A stretch of 64,000 nt of DNA from UBA2253 sp964646985. Its GTDB lineage: Bacteria; Bacillota_I; Bacilli_A; ML615J-28; CAG-698. The number at the start of each line of letters is the position of its first letter. Positions within the stretch are counted from its first letter, which is position 1. The translations under genes were made by a program, and so were the position numbers. The notes under the pieces are model-generated. The model saw nothing but the letters and a program-made list of their open reading frames with translations, was not told the DNA's origin and did not search any database. The DNA lies in NCBI GenBank assembly GCA_964646985.1, contig CAZYFI010000001.1:1-64000 (forward strand). Reading direction: 5' to 3'. Positions 34,109 through 44,467 of this stretch are shown here, one piece after another.

Positions 34109-35728
34109 ATGAAAATTTTACTACTTGGCATCAACTCAAAATACATCCATCCAGCGATGGGAATTCTTCAGCTAAAAAGCAATGCTGATTTTTTTGTTGA
34201 CACAAAAGAATTCACAATCAAAGATGATATTTCCTCCGTCGTTCAATTCATAAACGAATTTGCAGCTGGTCTCATTGGAATTTCAGTTTATATTTGGAAT
34301 GCCTCGTTCATAAAACAAATATTAAGCAAATTGCCAGAGCACTTCATGGTTGTTTTAGGCGGCCCAGAAGCAAGTTTTCGCATAGATGAATTTTTTAGGT
34401 TTCCTTGTGTAAAATACATTATAAAAAACGAAGGCGAAGAATCCTTTGTGCAATTGATTTCTCATTTAAACGAAGAACTTCCGATAAACAATGTCAGTAA
34501 TTTGTACTATCGCCAAAATGGTATTTGCTTCACTTATGAGCAAATACCAGATATCACGAAAATCAAACACGACTATAAACTCATAGGAGATGCCAAAAAT
34601 AGGTATGTTTACTTGGAAACATCTCGTGGTTGTCCTTATCAATGTGCTTATTGTTTGGCTTCTTTAGATCAAAAAGTACGATTTTTTCCAATGGATCAAG
34701 TAAAGAAGGAAATTCTTTGGGCCATAAACCAACAAGCAAAAACAGTGAAATTTTTAGACCGCACATTCAATGCCAACAAACAAAGAATGATGGAAATCAT
34801 ATCATTTATACAAGAACACGATAATCATGTGACCATCTGGCAAATGGAAATTGTTGCAGATATCATAGATGATGAATTGATTGCCTTTTTGAAACAAGTA
34901 CGGCCAAATTTGCTTCGCTTTGAAATTGGCATTCAATCAACCAATGAACAAGTTACCAAAGCAGTATTGAGAAAGCAAATGTTTGAAAAAATCACAAATG
35001 TCGTAAGAGAAATCCAAGATTGCATTACAATCCATCTTGACTTAATTGCTGGACTCCCTTATGAAGACAAGCATTCATTTGCTAACACATTTAACGAAAC
35101 CTTTTTCTTGTTTGCTGATGAGCTGCAATTGGGCATTTTAAAAGCACTCGCCGGAACAAGAATAGTAGCAGAAAAACAACTTCATCAATATGTCTTTTCA
35201 AATGAACCGCCCTACGAAATTATTCAAAACACATATTTAAGCCATGAAGATTTAGAAGAAATCAAATTAGTGGAAACCGGATTAAATCGCTATTATAATT
35301 CCCATCGATTTCCTAGGACCATGCGTTATCTATTTTTAGATTTAAAATTGAATCCTTATGAAACATTCCTTACATTGGGGAAATATATCAAAGAACACAG
35401 TGATGTTGTTTTACAATTGCCAACGCTTGCGAAAAGCTTGTATCTAGCAATCAATGTTTCTAATCAAGATTACTTTTTATTTTTAATCAAACAAGACTAT
35501 TTGTCTCAAGCAAGATATAAGCCACCAATTTGGTGGGAAATTAAGCTAACCAAACAAGAAAAAAACGAAATCTTAAATCAGATAAAACAAGAACATCCTA
35601 AACTGCTTTTGCTTGATCTTTCGCATAACAGTCGCTTAGAAAAGTATGAGAACAATAAAGAATGCATTTATTTTTTGATTTTGTATGAGATAAAACAAAC
35701 GATTTTGTATCATTTAAAAAAGGATTAG
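34109..35728 (+). CDS. B12-binding-domain radical SAM protein with DUF4080-type C-terminus
   Basis: The 539-residue protein has an N-terminal cobalamin-binding-like Rossmann domain (about residues 1-120, starting MKILLLGINSKYIHPAMG, with VLGGPEASF). The radical SAM barrel has the cluster motif CPYQCAYC (Cys175, Cys179, Cys182). The C-terminal part (about 380-539) fits the DUF4080 extension. The usual cobalamin His motif DxHxxG is not seen, which is common in this subgroup. These proteins are widespread in anaerobes, but the reaction is not known. The stop overlaps the convergent GH36 gene by four bases inside a terminator hairpin. Confidence 0.87.
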   Translation: MKILLLGINSKYIHPAMGILQLKSNADFFVDTKEFTIKDDISSVVQFINEFAAGLIGISVYIWNASFIKQILSKLPEHFMVVLGGPEASFRIDEFFRFPCVKYIIKNEGEESFVQLISHLNEELPINNVSNLYYRQNGICFTYEQIPDITKIKHDYKLIGDAKNRYVYLETSRGCPYQCAYCLASLDQKVRFFPMDQVKKEILWAINQQAKTVKFLDRTFNANKQRMMEIISFIQEHDNHVTIWQMEIVADIIDDELIAFLKQVRPNLLRFEIGIQSTNEQVTKAVLRKQMFEKITNVVREIQDCITIHLDLIAGLPYEDKHSFANTFNETFFLFADELQLGILKALAGTRIVAEKQLHQYVFSNEPPYEIIQNTYLSHEDLEEIKLVETGLNRYYNSHRFPRTMRYLFLDLKLNPYETFLTLGKYIKEHSDVVLQLPTLAKSLYLAINVSNQDYFLFLIKQDYLSQARYKPPIWWEIKLTKQEKNEILNQIKQEHPKLLLLDLSHNSRLEKYENNKECIYFLILYEIKQTILYHLKKD

Positions 35729-35749
35729 GCTTTGACCCTAATCCTTTTT
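35716..35749. terminator. Shared bidirectional terminator inside convergent gene ends
   Basis: AAAAAGGATTAGG and CCTAATCCTTTTT pair around a seven-base loop. The stop codons of the radical-SAM gene and of the GH36 gene lie in its left arm. Confidence 0.87.
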
Positions 35750-38079
35750 AATTGGTGTTTGTTGGTTATTTTAGAAATGAAATAAAGACGACTGCCAAAA
35801 TCACCTATGACACGGACTTTGTTATTGTATCCCGTTCCCATAAATTGGGAACTCAACCGAACGCCTGCACAAGAAAAAGCTTTTCCGTGAACAATATAGC
35901 GTTCGCTTTCTGTTTTCGGATGATATACTTTACAAATGAAACGATGTAATTTTCCATTCACTTTTAGTACAATCGGTGAAACTAAATTAATGAGTCCTCC
36001 AAAATCAAGCAAATTGATTGTTTGAGGAAAATTAGAAAACGAATAAAAGCAATCATCTAAATCATTTATCTTAATGATGTCTTCGCTCATGGCTGGATGT
36101 AATAGTGTTTGGAAAAACCCATACAATCCTAATTCTTTGTCTTGATTCAAGACGGTGAACCCACATCGATTGTGATGGAATATGTTAGACTTAGAACGAC
36201 TAAACGTGCCAAATTGAAACAATTCACGATATTGCTTATAAAAAGCAATTTGTGATTTGATTTGGTTTTTTGTTTCTTTGTCGATCTCGTTTAAGTTTAA
36301 TTCATATCCTAAGACGCCAAAACAAGCCAAATTGAAGCGAGAATCAAGCGGTGATTTGCGCAACGTTTGATGATTGGGGATACTGCTCACATGATTTGAG
36401 ATGGTCGAAAGTGGATAACCATAAGAGGTTCCTGTTTGAATGAATAGTCTTTCATAATAATCTGTATCGTCGCTTGTCCAAATTTGTGGACAAAAACAAA
36501 GCATTCCTAAATCAAAACGATTCCCACCGCTTGCACATCCTTCGAATAAAACATGAGGAAACAAAGATGTTACATGGTGTAAGACATCATATAATCCCAT
36601 GATGTAACGGTGATAAAATTCTCCTTGATTTGCCAATGTTGATCCATATAATTCGGTAATGTTTCTGTTATAATCCCATTTTACATAATCAACGTTCGAA
36701 TTTTCAAAAACTTGAGCTAATTTTGTTTTTAAGTATGTTGTGACTTCAGGATTTGTTAAATCAAGAAGCAATTGATTGCGTCCTGTACTAGGTTTGTATT
36801 CTGGATGAACAACTGCCCAATTCGGGTGTTTTCGAAATAAATCGCTATCTTCATTCACCATTTCTGGTTCCACCCATAAGCCAAATTGCAAATGCATTTG
36901 ATGGATTTTATCGGATAATCCTCTTAATCCATGGGGAAGTTTTTTTACATTAACATCCCAATCACCTAGTGAAGATTGATCGTTGTTTCTTTTTCCAAAC
37001 CAACCATCATCTAAAACAAATAACTCAATTCCAACTTCTTTTGCTGATGCCGCTAGTTCTAATATCTTTTTTTCATTGAAATTGAAATAAGTTGCTTCCC
37101 AATTGTTCAGTGCAATTGGGCGTTTTTTGTTTGCAAAATTTTGAGGAATAATGTGATTATTAACGAAGTGATGAAATTGTTGTGACAAACGATTTAATCC
37201 TTCGTTTGAATAAGAAATCACTGCTTCACAAGATGTAAAACTTGCGTTTGGCAATAATTCATAAGAAAATGCAAAATCATTGATTCCAGATAAAATCCTA
37301 ATTTTTTCATTGATTGATTTTTCTACAATCGTTTTATGGTTTCCACTATAAATAAGATTAAATCCATAGGCTTCACCTTCTAGTTCCCCCGTGTTTTTGT
37401 GCTTTAAAATGGTGAATGGATTATGCCGATTAGAGCTGGAGCCACATTTCGAATCATTGACATAAATGCCAACTTCGACATGTCGACTTGTCATGTGCCG
37501 TTCTTTTGCCCATGCACCGTCAAAAGTTACAAAATCATAATTCTCTGCTGGTAAATCAAGTTGCATAGAAAAAAGACGAGAAATATTGATTTTTGTTGAG
37601 CTAAGATTTGTTAAGATAACATATCTACTGATGACATCACTTGCTTCAAACACTTTATAAAATAGTTCAAGCTTTAAATGTTTCGGTTCATCCACAAGCG
37701 TCATTTTTAGCACTTGATTGGGATGCTTACTAGATGCAAGTGTCCCTTGATGGTCTTCTAGGATGGAAAAACTTTCATACTTAAAATTATTGTAAAAACC
37801 TTGCTGATTATTTTGTAACAAAATTGCGGTTTCTTTGTAATCTCCAGTTCCAAAACTAGAATATTCTAAATCTAATTGATCGATAAACATTCCTGGTTTT
37901 CCTTCATACTCAATTGCTGTTCCGGCGCCACCAGTTAATTTTCCCACGATGTGCGAGTAATCTTGAAACATTGCTTTTTTTCCATAATAGTGATGAATCA
38001 ATAAGTCATCAACAACCTCAAAAACATATGAAGTATGAAGGGTATCTAATTGAAAAAAATTTCCTTGAACATTAATCAT
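35725..38079 (-). CDS. GH36 alpha-galactosidase
   Basis: The enzyme removes alpha-1,6-galactose from sugars such as melibiose and raffinose. The 784-residue protein follows the GH36 plan: an N-terminal beta-sandwich, a barrel with FVLDDGWFGKRN, the nucleophile Asp in YVKWDYNRN, the acid/base Asp in the CASGGNRFD segment, and a C-terminal beta domain. There is no signal peptide, so it acts in the cytoplasm. The length is slightly above the usual ~730. It is the last of four overlapping glycosidase genes; its start overlaps the GH13 gene by eight bases. Confidence 0.93.
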   Translation of the reverse strand: MINVQGNFFQLDTLHTSYVFEVVDDLLIHHYYGKKAMFQDYSHIVGKLTGGAGTAIEYEGKPGMFIDQLDLEYSSFGTGDYKETAILLQNNQQGFYNNFKYESFSILEDHQGTLASSKHPNQVLKMTLVDEPKHLKLELFYKVFEASDVISRYVILTNLSSTKINISRLFSMQLDLPAENYDFVTFDGAWAKERHMTSRHVEVGIYVNDSKCGSSSNRHNPFTILKHKNTGELEGEAYGFNLIYSGNHKTIVEKSINEKIRILSGINDFAFSYELLPNASFTSCEAVISYSNEGLNRLSQQFHHFVNNHIIPQNFANKKRPIALNNWEATYFNFNEKKILELAASAKEVGIELFVLDDGWFGKRNNDQSSLGDWDVNVKKLPHGLRGLSDKIHQMHLQFGLWVEPEMVNEDSDLFRKHPNWAVVHPEYKPSTGRNQLLLDLTNPEVTTYLKTKLAQVFENSNVDYVKWDYNRNITELYGSTLANQGEFYHRYIMGLYDVLHHVTSLFPHVLFEGCASGGNRFDLGMLCFCPQIWTSDDTDYYERLFIQTGTSYGYPLSTISNHVSSIPNHQTLRKSPLDSRFNLACFGVLGYELNLNEIDKETKNQIKSQIAFYKQYRELFQFGTFSRSKSNIFHHNRCGFTVLNQDKELGLYGFFQTLLHPAMSEDIIKINDLDDCFYSFSNFPQTINLLDFGGLINLVSPIVLKVNGKLHRFICKVYHPKTESERYIVHGKAFSCAGVRLSSQFMGTGYNNKVRVIGDFGSRLYFISKITNKHQLKRIRVKA

Positions 38080-39712
38080 GCTTCATGCTCCTAAAATAAA
38101 CTTTTGCTTGATAAGGATATAATGTTTCTTCATCAACATCGTAATTATTTAAGATCAATGAATATTCCTTTAATGGATGCAATGGTTTTATTTGTAACTG
38201 CTTTTTTGAATAATTACAAATCACCAACATTTGTTCTTGTTCAAAGTTTCTTTCAAAATAGACCAACGAGCGATGTTTGGAATAATGCAATTTAAAATCA
38301 CCATATTTTGCAACTTGGATGGTTTTTTTTATTTCAATTAACTTTTTATAGTACTGATAAATAGAATGAGGGTTTTGCACATTTTCTTTTACATTTATGG
38401 TAACAAAATTGGGGTTGGCTTCAATCCAAGGTTGTTCTTTGGAAAAACCTCCATGAACCGTGCTATCCCATTGCATTGGTGTTCTGGCATTATCTCGGCT
38501 CATGTATTTGATTTTATGCATCATACGTTTGTGAGAAAATTTTAAAACGGTCCTTCCAATGTGATAAACATGGTGGGTTTCAATATCACGATATTGATTG
38601 AGACTTGTGAAATGAGCGTTTGTCATTCCAATCTCTTGCCCTTGATAAATAAACGGCGTTCCTTTTTGTAAAAAAGTCATCGTCGGAAGCAAAGTTGCGC
38701 TCTCGTAATAAAAATCAGGATTTCCAAAACGGCTCACAGATCTTGGTTGATCGTGGTTTTCTAAATATAGGGAATTCCAACCAGTTTCGTTTAAGGCATT
38801 TTGCCACTTAGCAAGTGCTAATTTCAGGCGATATGGTTTGTATTTTTTAAGCATCCACTTAAAATAATTATCTACGCCCATGTGATCAAATTGAAACACC
38901 ATATTTAATTCATCGATGCCTTCTTTCACATATTCTAATGCTTTGGGAGGTGTGATAAACACACATTCTCCAACCGTAAACATATCATAATGATCAAATA
39001 CATCTCGTTTTATTTCTTGTAAATACTGATGAATTTTCGGTCCATTAACATAGTATTCGGCTCCTTTTAACACAAAAAGTCGATGACTGTTGGGAAGATC
39101 ATTTGGCTTAGATAAAATATTAATCACATCGCAACGAAATCCATCTACTCCTAAATCAAGCCAAAACTTTAACACTTGTTTGATTTCATTTCGCACTTGA
39201 GGATTTTCCCAGTTTAAATCAGGTTGTTCACTAGCAAACAAATGCATATAACTGACATCATATTCTGGAATATATGTCCATGCAGAACCGCCAAAAAATG
39301 ATGTCCAATTATTTGGTTTCTTTTTTCCTTCGAAAATATAGTAGTAATCACGATATTTACTTTTCGGATTGCTAATGGCATCTAAAAACCAAGCATGTTC
39401 ATTTGATGTATGATTGACAACCAAATCCATCACTATTTTTAAGTTGCGTTTGTGTGCTTCACTAATTAATAATTTAAAATCATCCATTGTTCCATAATCT
39501 TTATGGATTGCGCAATAATCAGCAATATCATAGCCATTATCATATAGAGGAGAAACATAAATAGGGGATAACCATAGTGCGGTTACCCCTAAGTTTTCCA
39601 AATAGTCTAAGCGGCTAATGATGCCTGGTAAATCACCAATTCCATCATTGTTAGAATCCTGAAAACTTCTTGGATAAATTTGATATACAATTGTGTTTTT
39701 ATACCATCTCAT
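38072..39712 (-). CDS. GH13 alpha-glucosidase (oligo-1,6-glucosidase type)
   Basis: The 546-residue protein fits the GH13 oligo-1,6-glucosidase/alpha-glucosidase subfamily that hydrolyses isomaltose, sucrose or short malto-oligosaccharides. Conserved regions are seen in order: region I DLVVNHTS, region II DGFRCDVI with the nucleophile Asp, region III TVGEC with the acid/base Glu, and region IV ENHDQPR. The N-terminus YQIYPRSFQDSNNDGIGDLPG is the family hallmark. It is cytoplasmic, with no signal peptide. The start overlaps the upstream GH3 gene (ATGA). Confidence 0.94.
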   Translation of the reverse strand: MRWYKNTIVYQIYPRSFQDSNNDGIGDLPGIISRLDYLENLGVTALWLSPIYVSPLYDNGYDIADYCAIHKDYGTMDDFKLLISEAHKRNLKIVMDLVVNHTSNEHAWFLDAISNPKSKYRDYYYIFEGKKKPNNWTSFFGGSAWTYIPEYDVSYMHLFASEQPDLNWENPQVRNEIKQVLKFWLDLGVDGFRCDVINILSKPNDLPNSHRLFVLKGAEYYVNGPKIHQYLQEIKRDVFDHYDMFTVGECVFITPPKALEYVKEGIDELNMVFQFDHMGVDNYFKWMLKKYKPYRLKLALAKWQNALNETGWNSLYLENHDQPRSVSRFGNPDFYYESATLLPTMTFLQKGTPFIYQGQEIGMTNAHFTSLNQYRDIETHHVYHIGRTVLKFSHKRMMHKIKYMSRDNARTPMQWDSTVHGGFSKEQPWIEANPNFVTINVKENVQNPHSIYQYYKKLIEIKKTIQVAKYGDFKLHYSKHRSLVYFERNFEQEQMLVICNYSKKQLQIKPLHPLKEYSLILNNYDVDEETLYPYQAKVYFRSMKHD

Positions 39713-42054
39713 AGTTTGCTAATCCCCCTTAATAAACGGAAATTAATGATGTCAAGTAACCCTTCCATTTGCATCAAACCGATGGCGCCACCACTCATGG
39801 TGGCAATGGTTCTCAGTGGTGTTTGTGATATCGTACGTTTTAAGGCTTGCTTCATCCAACCATCAGCCATTTTTTTGCCCATTTTCATCGCTTTTCGCAT
39901 AATGACTTGATACATGATAAATCCAAAAATAGTATGTTTGACATCTTCCAATGTAGCATCCATCGTATAGGGGCGGCGCTTTACAATGTTTTTCGGTGGA
40001 AGTGGCCTCCCTAATAATTTTTGAAAGTCATCAGAAGTAATGTGATATTCTTTTTCGTTATAAGCACTTGGATAATGCTCTTGAAATCCTTCTTCATTAT
40101 CGCGTTTACATACTTTGGCTTCTAATATCACTTCATTGACATGTTTACAAATTTGCACTTTGTATATTCCTTTATCAACATGAAAAGCTTTCATATCGAC
40201 ATCATAATAAGCAAAATCAGCATAATTTAATATAAAGGAAACTTCTTTTTGTTCGTTTGGTTGCAAATATACTTTTTCAAAAGCTCGCAATTCTCGAAGA
40301 GGTTTAAATACCGTTGAGTGATTGTTTTGTACGAACAACATAATCACTTCGCCACCGGCCATATGACCTACGTTTTTCACTGTAACTTTAACTTCTAGTG
40401 GTCCTGAGGGTCTAATTTCATTCACAGATATTTTTAAGTCTTGATAAGCAAATTTGGTATAACTCAGTCCATACCCAAATGGATAAGCAACTGGCTTTTG
40501 AAAAGTAGAATAATAGCGATACCCTACATAAATACTTTCTTGATACCAACAACTGTGATTGCCATCAGCAAAATTTGCTGTTGACGGGTCATCTTCAATA
40601 CGGATAGGATATGTTGTTGCCAAACGACCAGAAGGCGAAACAACTCCGTACAAAATATCTAAAATTGGTTTTCCTGAGGCACCCCCCAACAAATGCAAAG
40701 CCAAAATGGCTTTTACTTCCTTTTGAAACGGTAAGGCAACTTGGGCACCAGCAGAAATAGTAACAATGACGTTGCTATTTGCCTTTACAACTTCTTCAAT
40801 TAATGTTAGATGCCCAATCGGTAAACTCATGTGTTCTCTGTCAGTGCCCTCAGTTTCATAGCATTCAGGCAATCCAACCATGATGATGATCTTATCAAAC
40901 AAGGGAGCTTCATGAACGACTTCATCGATTAGTTCCTGACTCAAACCATCGTTTTTCATGGTATAGCCACGAAAGTATTTATAATTACTGGTATACTTAC
41001 TGATTTCATCGACAACATTGTTCACTTGAATCGGATTTACATTAGAAGATCCACCACCTTGAATACGGGGTGATTTCCCAAACGCACCAACAATTGCTAC
41101 TTTTTCTTGTGGTTTTAGTGGCAAGATCATTTCATTTTTTAATAAAACGATGCTATCGGTAGCAATTTCTTGCGCAATTCTAAAATGTTCCTCTTTATCA
41201 AATGGTTTCGCAATATTGTCTTTATATCTATCAACCATTTTTAAAATTTTAGAAACAGAAGAATCAATATCATTGTCAATAATATATTCTTCTTGATGTG
41301 CTTTCAATAATTTTTTATTACTATAAACACCATTTCCTGGCATTTCTAAATCAAGCCCGTTTAACAAACTGCTAAATCGGTTGCTCACAGCGCCCCAATC
41401 AGAGACCGTTACCCCGCGATAATTCCATTCGCGTTGTAAAATATCAATCAAGAGTTTGCGATTTTCTGTTGCATATATACCATTTACTTTATTATAGCTC
41501 GCCATAACGGTTGCTGGATGCTCTTTGATGGCAATTTCAAACGGCTTTAAATATAACTCTCTTAATGCCCTTTCGTCTACAACTGAGTTGATTGTAAAAC
41601 GATACGTTTCTTGGTTGTTCACTGCAAAATGTTTTAAACTTGCACCAATGTTTTGGCTTTGCAATCCTTTGATCCAATGTGCTCCCATCGTTCCGCTTAC
41701 ATAAGGATCTTCAGAAAAATATTCAAAATTACGTCCACACAGTGGATTTCTTTTGAGATTCACACCTGGACCTAACACAATATGAACATCTGCTTCTTTT
41801 GCTTCTTTCGCAATCGCTTCTCCCATTTTTTGTATCAGGTTCTTATTGAAAGAGCAAGCCACAGCAGCTGATGAAGGAAACAATGTGGCAGGATAACTGC
41901 TATTTAGCCCAAGGTTATCTTGACAATCTAATTGCTTGCGTAAGCCGTGGGGACCATCGGCCATCATGATGGACTGGATTTTTAATTTTTTGTTGCTGAA
42001 AGTATGCCACACATCTTTTCCTTGTAATAAGGCAATTCTTTGTTTTAAGTTCAT
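39709..42054 (-). CDS. GH3 beta-glucosidase-type glycosidase
   Basis: The 781-residue protein has the GH3 barrel with the nucleophile Asp in TVSDWGAV, substrate-binding KHFAVNNQE and RNPLCGRNFEYFSEDP, then the alpha/beta sandwich and a fibronectin-III-like domain (FGYGLSYTKF, VKNVGHMAGGEVIMLF). A helical C-terminal tail of about 90 residues (from about 690, with FGFIMYQVIMRKAMKMGKK and MSGGAIGLMQ) is typical of a Firmicutes branch. No signal peptide is present. Substrates may be beta-glucosides or beta-xylosides. It overlaps its neighbours on both sides by four bases. Confidence 0.92.
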   Translation of the reverse strand: MNLKQRIALLQGKDVWHTFSNKKLKIQSIMMADGPHGLRKQLDCQDNLGLNSSYPATLFPSSAAVACSFNKNLIQKMGEAIAKEAKEADVHIVLGPGVNLKRNPLCGRNFEYFSEDPYVSGTMGAHWIKGLQSQNIGASLKHFAVNNQETYRFTINSVVDERALRELYLKPFEIAIKEHPATVMASYNKVNGIYATENRKLLIDILQREWNYRGVTVSDWGAVSNRFSSLLNGLDLEMPGNGVYSNKKLLKAHQEEYIIDNDIDSSVSKILKMVDRYKDNIAKPFDKEEHFRIAQEIATDSIVLLKNEMILPLKPQEKVAIVGAFGKSPRIQGGGSSNVNPIQVNNVVDEISKYTSNYKYFRGYTMKNDGLSQELIDEVVHEAPLFDKIIIMVGLPECYETEGTDREHMSLPIGHLTLIEEVVKANSNVIVTISAGAQVALPFQKEVKAILALHLLGGASGKPILDILYGVVSPSGRLATTYPIRIEDDPSTANFADGNHSCWYQESIYVGYRYYSTFQKPVAYPFGYGLSYTKFAYQDLKISVNEIRPSGPLEVKVTVKNVGHMAGGEVIMLFVQNNHSTVFKPLRELRAFEKVYLQPNEQKEVSFILNYADFAYYDVDMKAFHVDKGIYKVQICKHVNEVILEAKVCKRDNEEGFQEHYPSAYNEKEYHITSDDFQKLLGRPLPPKNIVKRRPYTMDATLEDVKHTIFGFIMYQVIMRKAMKMGKKMADGWMKQALKRTISQTPLRTIATMSGGAIGLMQMEGLLDIINFRLLRGISKL

Positions 42055-44393
42055 TTTTCAACCTCAATTACAATCGTTTGTGTTAACACTTGATCAACAG
42101 TTGTTACCTCGATTGTCCCTTCTTGACTTGTTCCGGTGGTTTTTACCCAAAAAGCACATCTTCCTGCTTTTAATGTTCTTTGTGTTGGGCCAATGACACC
42201 AATTCCACCACTTGTTTTTATGTGGATTGGATCAAATGCATAAACCAAAGCATGATTGTTTTGGTCAACCTTGCTTAGATTCACCCTTGTAACATCATAA
42301 GTATTCTTGTGTTTAAGCGTACTTTCATCTGGTTTTATTTCCCAATGAGTTTTTGTCTGTTTGCCTTTTGTGACACTCTTGACTAATTGCTGGTTTTGGT
42401 AGCCATCAAAGCGCCAAACATCACTACTTGCTGTCAATTGATAAAACATCGTAATGGCTTGCTTTTGGGAAATATGATACTTCACTAATATATATAACAT
42501 TTTAAGTTGCGAAAAAAACGGTAAATTGATATTTTTTTGAATTTGGTGAAATAACTTTTTCGTCAATTTCGCATCAAAAGCAGAAAAATGATATTGATCG
42601 CAAAGAATGTTCCCAAAAAAATCAGTGACTTTAATGAGAGGATGGAGATAATTTTTTTGTTTTTTTGCTTGAAATTCCCCAATATAATAATTATCCTTAT
42701 AAATTCTCACAAAATCACAATTAGTTGCAATGTAGAGTGCATCTTGAAAACTCTTAGGGTAATCACCTAAGTTCATATCAGACAATACTTCTAGCACTAT
42801 TTTATCTTCGCTTTGGGCACTGTACACATAAGCGGCATATTTTGGATGGCGATTCATGTCTAAAACACCATGATAGCAAACTTTATCCCCACTTCCAAAC
42901 TCTTTGTGTGTGTGATAATCGTTCATACACCAACCAATTGCCCCAGCAATTTGTTTGTGTTGCCCAATCGCTTTTAGAACGGCTTCATGACGTAAAGCTT
43001 GGCTAACGCGATGTGGTTCATCATCAAAGGCTTTTGTAGGGAACATATGTCCATTGTGCTCAGTGATGAGATAGGGCACTTGTTTTTTTACATGTTTCGG
43101 GTTTTGAATCGCTTTTTTTAATCCAGCATGTGTAAAATCATTGAAAGTGTAAACATCTTCAAACATATGACTATGAGAAAAATTTCTCACTCCACCTGTT
43201 GGTCTTGTAGGATCTAATTTATGGGCCAATTCATTCGTTTTTTGATACAAATCATCATCATCCGCTGACTCGTTGATGCGAACGCCCCATAATACAATTG
43301 CGGGATGATTGTAATCGCGCATAATCATGGCTTGCGTATTATGCAAGGTGTTTTGTTTGAATTGATCTTCACCAATGTGTTGCCACCCAGGAATCTCTTC
43401 CATAACCAACAAACCAATCTCATCACAACGATTCAAAAAATGCTCCGAGACCATGTAGTGAGATGTTCTTACCATATTAACACCTAATTCATACTTAAGG
43501 ATGTTTGCATCACTTTCTTGTGCACTCTTGGGCATAGCATATCCCACATAAGGATAACTTTGATGTCTGTTTAAACCACGTAATGTTACATGCCGTTCAT
43601 TTAGAAAAAAACCTTCTTTTGTGAAGGCAAACGATCTAAAACCAAACTTGATTTGTTTTTCATCTGTTTTCTTCTCATTATTAAATAAAGAAATGATAAA
43701 AGTATATAAATGCGGATGATCAATATCCCAACGTTTTAGATTCGCAATTTTTTGCGAGAAAACGATATGATCATCAAGCATATCAAGCCTACCATTTCCC
43801 ACTTCTTGCTTTTCAAAATAAATGCTTATTTGTATTTGATTGGCAATGCCTTCTTTGTGAACCTCACAAATGAATCCATCTAGGTTTTCATTGGCTTTGA
43901 TCCTTACGTTTTGAAGGCTAGATTGTTCTAATATTTCCAGTTCAACTTCACGATATATTCCACCATATCCTAAATAATCAACCACTCCACCAAAAGGAGG
44001 AATATCAGGATTCTCGCTCTCATCGACAACAACACTCAGCCAATTGTCACAATCTTTGTTAATCGCATGAGAAATATCAACTAAAAATTCATCATAACCT
44101 CCTTCATGAGTCACAATGAATTGTTCGTTCATATAAACACTTGCCTGATGGGCAACGCCTTTAAACCTAATTTGATATTTGCGATCATTTTGAAAACAAA
44201 TGTCTAATTTTCGTTTATAAATATATTTCCCAAAACAAGCTGGTTCGGGCAAGTAATTATCTGCATAAACTTTACCAGAATGAGGAAGTGAAACCATTGA
44301 AAAATCGGTTACATCAGAAAAATTTGTAACATATTCTGGTTTATATAAATCAGAAAAATACCAATGATAATTTAAATGAATTATTTCTCGCAT
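42051..44393 (-). CDS. GH2 beta-galactosidase/beta-glucuronidase-family glycosidase
   Basis: The 780-residue protein has the GH2 plan: an N-terminal sugar-binding jelly roll, an Ig-like domain and a catalytic barrel starting LRGLNRHQSYPYVGYAMP. The acid/base Glu is in LWGVRINESADD and the nucleophile Glu in YLITEHNGHMFP. A further ~230-residue C-terminal part carries Ig-like domains. No signal peptide is seen. It is the first gene of the four-glycosidase operon, with GGAGG eight bases before the ATG. The sugar specificity (beta-galactoside or other) cannot be fixed from sequence. Confidence 0.9.
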   Translation of the reverse strand: MREIIHLNYHWYFSDLYKPEYVTNFSDVTDFSMVSLPHSGKVYADNYLPEPACFGKYIYKRKLDICFQNDRKYQIRFKGVAHQASVYMNEQFIVTHEGGYDEFLVDISHAINKDCDNWLSVVVDESENPDIPPFGGVVDYLGYGGIYREVELEILEQSSLQNVRIKANENLDGFICEVHKEGIANQIQISIYFEKQEVGNGRLDMLDDHIVFSQKIANLKRWDIDHPHLYTFIISLFNNEKKTDEKQIKFGFRSFAFTKEGFFLNERHVTLRGLNRHQSYPYVGYAMPKSAQESDANILKYELGVNMVRTSHYMVSEHFLNRCDEIGLLVMEEIPGWQHIGEDQFKQNTLHNTQAMIMRDYNHPAIVLWGVRINESADDDDLYQKTNELAHKLDPTRPTGGVRNFSHSHMFEDVYTFNDFTHAGLKKAIQNPKHVKKQVPYLITEHNGHMFPTKAFDDEPHRVSQALRHEAVLKAIGQHKQIAGAIGWCMNDYHTHKEFGSGDKVCYHGVLDMNRHPKYAAYVYSAQSEDKIVLEVLSDMNLGDYPKSFQDALYIATNCDFVRIYKDNYYIGEFQAKKQKNYLHPLIKVTDFFGNILCDQYHFSAFDAKLTKKLFHQIQKNINLPFFSQLKMLYILVKYHISQKQAITMFYQLTASSDVWRFDGYQNQQLVKSVTKGKQTKTHWEIKPDESTLKHKNTYDVTRVNLSKVDQNNHALVYAFDPIHIKTSGGIGVIGPTQRTLKAGRCAFWVKTTGTSQEGTIEVTTVDQVLTQTIVIEVEK

Positions 44394-44412
44394 AGCATTC
44401 CTCCTAGAAATT

Positions 44413-44421
44413 ATTATATCA
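44413..44421 (-). promoter_or_regulatory. Extended -10 promoter of the glycosidase operon
   Basis: TGATATAAT on the minus strand carries the TGN extension and lies 20 bases upstream of the GH2 ATG, just after the rsmI terminator. No operator-like palindrome or catabolite element was seen near it. Confidence 0.6.
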
Positions 44422-44440
44422 CAAACAAGAAAAAAGAAAA

Positions 44441-44467
44441 ATAAAATAGGCTATTTTATAGCCTATT
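44441..44467 (-). terminator. Terminator of the rsmI operon
   Basis: AATAGGCTA and TAGCCTATT form a 9-bp stem with a five-base T/A loop; it begins at the rsmI stop and is followed on the minus strand by T-rich sequence. Confidence 0.83.
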
